From assembly GCA_015698285.1 (NCBI GenBank), contig CP048685.1, forward strand, positions 620,001-684,000: a stretch of 64,000 bases of DNA, read 5' to 3'. A program made the translations under genes and the position numbers. The notes under the pieces are model-generated. The model saw nothing but the letters and a program-made list of their open reading frames with translations. It had not been told where the DNA came from and searched no databases. Source of the DNA: Candidatus Nitronauta litoralis. GTDB taxonomy: Bacteria > Nitrospinota > Nitrospinia > Nitrospinales > Nitrospinaceae. This document shows positions 63,184-64,000 of the stretch, one piece after another (position 1 is the first letter of the stretch; every line of letters begins with the position of its first letter).

Positions 63184-63678
63184 ATGACTGCCCCCGGCTC
63201 CAATCAAATTTTCTCTATGGAACTGGCTGGTTTTGGGCGCCGATATTTAGCTTTTGCCGTCGATGCCCTGTTTCTGGAAATTTTGGGGGTTCTGGTCAGT
63301 TCTCCCTTTGTCGGGATTTTTAGGGGAGGCCGGGTTTTAGTTCCCGCAGATACTGTCACGGGTTCAGCATCCGATATTTATCCTGTTCTGATCCTGAGTT
63401 ACCTGGGAATCGGGGCTGTACTCTGGTCTCTTTATTTTACCTGCTTCAACGGGTACGCGGACCGAACCCCAGGCAAAGCACTGTTCGGGCTTAGAGTTTG
63501 TCACTTAAACGGGGTTTCTATAAAGCCCGCTACAGCGTTGGCAAGATTTTGGGCCAGCCTGCTTTTCGGTACCTTCACCCTTGGGTTATCTTATTCCTGG
63601 GCGGCGTGGGACCGTTGGCGACAAGCCTGGCATGACAAGTTTTTTAATACAGTGGTGATTCGTAAAGCCACTTCATAA
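63184..63678 (+). CDS. RDD-family membrane protein
   Basis: A 164-residue inner-membrane protein with about four TM helices. The first carries the family residues in GFGRRYLAFAVDALFLEI (Arg-Asp). The second motif DRTPGKALFGLRVCHLNG is typical of RDD. RDD proteins are of uncertain, perhaps transport, role. ATG 63184; the next gene starts 85 bp downstream. Confidence 0.87.
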   Translation: MTAPGSNQIFSMELAGFGRRYLAFAVDALFLEILGVLVSSPFVGIFRGGRVLVPADTVTGSASDIYPVLILSYLGIGAVLWSLYFTCFNGYADRTPGKALFGLRVCHLNGVSIKPATALARFWASLLFGTFTLGLSYSWAAWDRWRQAWHDKFFNTVVIRKATS

Positions 63679-63763
63679 ATAGATTAGACCACTCATCAAC
63701 AAAGCTTAAACAACAAAAACAAATTTTATTTAAATTAAACACAAAAAACAGGAACCTGCACTC

Positions 63764-64000
63764 ATGAAAAAGACGTATCTGCTGGCACCAGGGCCAACCC
63801 CCGTTCCCGAAAAAGTTAACCTCGAAATGGCAGCACCGATGATCCATCATCGTACCCCACAATTCAGCAAGGTGTTCGCTGAGGCGGCAGAGGATGCTAA
63901 ATACCTGTTCCAGACAAAACAGGATGTAATGATCCTCGCTTCAACCGGAACAGGTGGCATGGAAGGCTGCATCACCAACCTGTTCTCTCCTGGGGACAAA
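63764..64000 (+). CDS. Class V aminotransferase (alanine-glyoxylate / serine-pyruvate type), 5' end
   Basis: 79 codons are present before the window ends. MKKTYLLAPGPTPVPEKVNL and MIHHRTPQFSKVF are the N-terminal hallmark of the AGXT/serine-glyoxylate family, and ASTGTGGMEGCITNLFSPGDK is the phosphate-binding start of the PLP domain. The PLP Lys falls outside. A photorespiration-like or one-carbon role is possible. The start is clear (ATG 63764, AGGAAC upstream). Confidence 0.88.
   Translation, partial: MKKTYLLAPGPTPVPEKVNLEMAAPMIHHRTPQFSKVFAEAAEDAKYLFQTKQDVMILASTGTGGMEGCITNLFSPGDK

Overview
The window looks like ordinary chromosome of a Gram-negative, diderm bacterium. It carries LptE, a TonB-dependent receptor, several outer-membrane barrels, lipoproteins, type IV pilus motility ATPases and much cyclic-nucleotide / c-di-GMP signalling. 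A diheme cytochrome c fused to an ethylbenzene-dehydrogenase-gamma-like domain, together with the general protein flavour, suggests a Nitrospina-like (Nitrospinota) marine nitrite oxidiser. That is an inference: there is no rRNA, no nxrAB and no other decisive marker here. I saw no tRNA, rRNA or CRISPR array.

Layout. 1-3064 (minus): a type IV pilus / cell-shape operon (pilF-like TPR lipoprotein, rodZ-like, pilT, and the start of a second pilT-like gene). 3.4-6 kb: twin secreted paralogues behind a near-consensus promoter, closed by a terminator, then a TPR lipoprotein. 6-9 kb: a voltage-gated-type potassium channel and an AT-rich, probably foreign DUF4041/T5orf172 (GIY-YIG) gene. 9-14 kb: envelope proteins, an RNase Z-like hydrolase and the diheme cytochrome. 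14.2-16.3 kb: the strangest region, three identical small GIY-YIG nuclease genes alternating with four ~240 bp inverted-repeat (MITE-like) units, with the inner part an exact 562 bp tandem repeat. 16.5-24 kb: an OM protein, phosphofructokinase + rimO, then an OM barrel followed by three secreted paralogues that share a conserved N-terminal motif and have divergent C-termini. 23.4-26.7 kb: FecR and a divergent CHASE2-adenylate cyclase. 26.7-36 kb: mlaC-like, TPR proteins, recN, SRPBCC, a coiled-coil pair, gpmA and a degenerate HD-GYP protein.

36-40.6 kb (minus) is a housekeeping run: HDOD, folD, xseA (with an expanded helical domain), xseB and tlyA (frameshifted in an A9 run). A sigma-54 activator and an SSS symporter follow. 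43.9-48.4 kb holds leuS-lptE-holA and the opposing rpsT, which has a UUG start. 48.5-51 kb carries Hpt and receiver-only phosphorelay parts. 51.2-55.4 kb is a putative metal-handling module: a small secreted Cys/His protein, a TonB receptor and an amidohydrolase with a His-rich minisatellite insert. 55.5-64 kb has a YchJ-like protein, an ankyrin membrane protein, a repeat-rich 1.1 kb gap with an orphan terminator, a cNMP-PAS-GGDEF-EAL protein, a zinc-ribbon/acidic-repeat protein, an RDD protein and the start of a class V aminotransferase.

The most unusual items are the GIY-YIG / inverted-repeat array, the three secreted paralogues, the His-repeat amidohydrolase, the tlyA frameshift, the HD-GYP lacking its metal histidine, and the orphan terminator at 58.64 kb.
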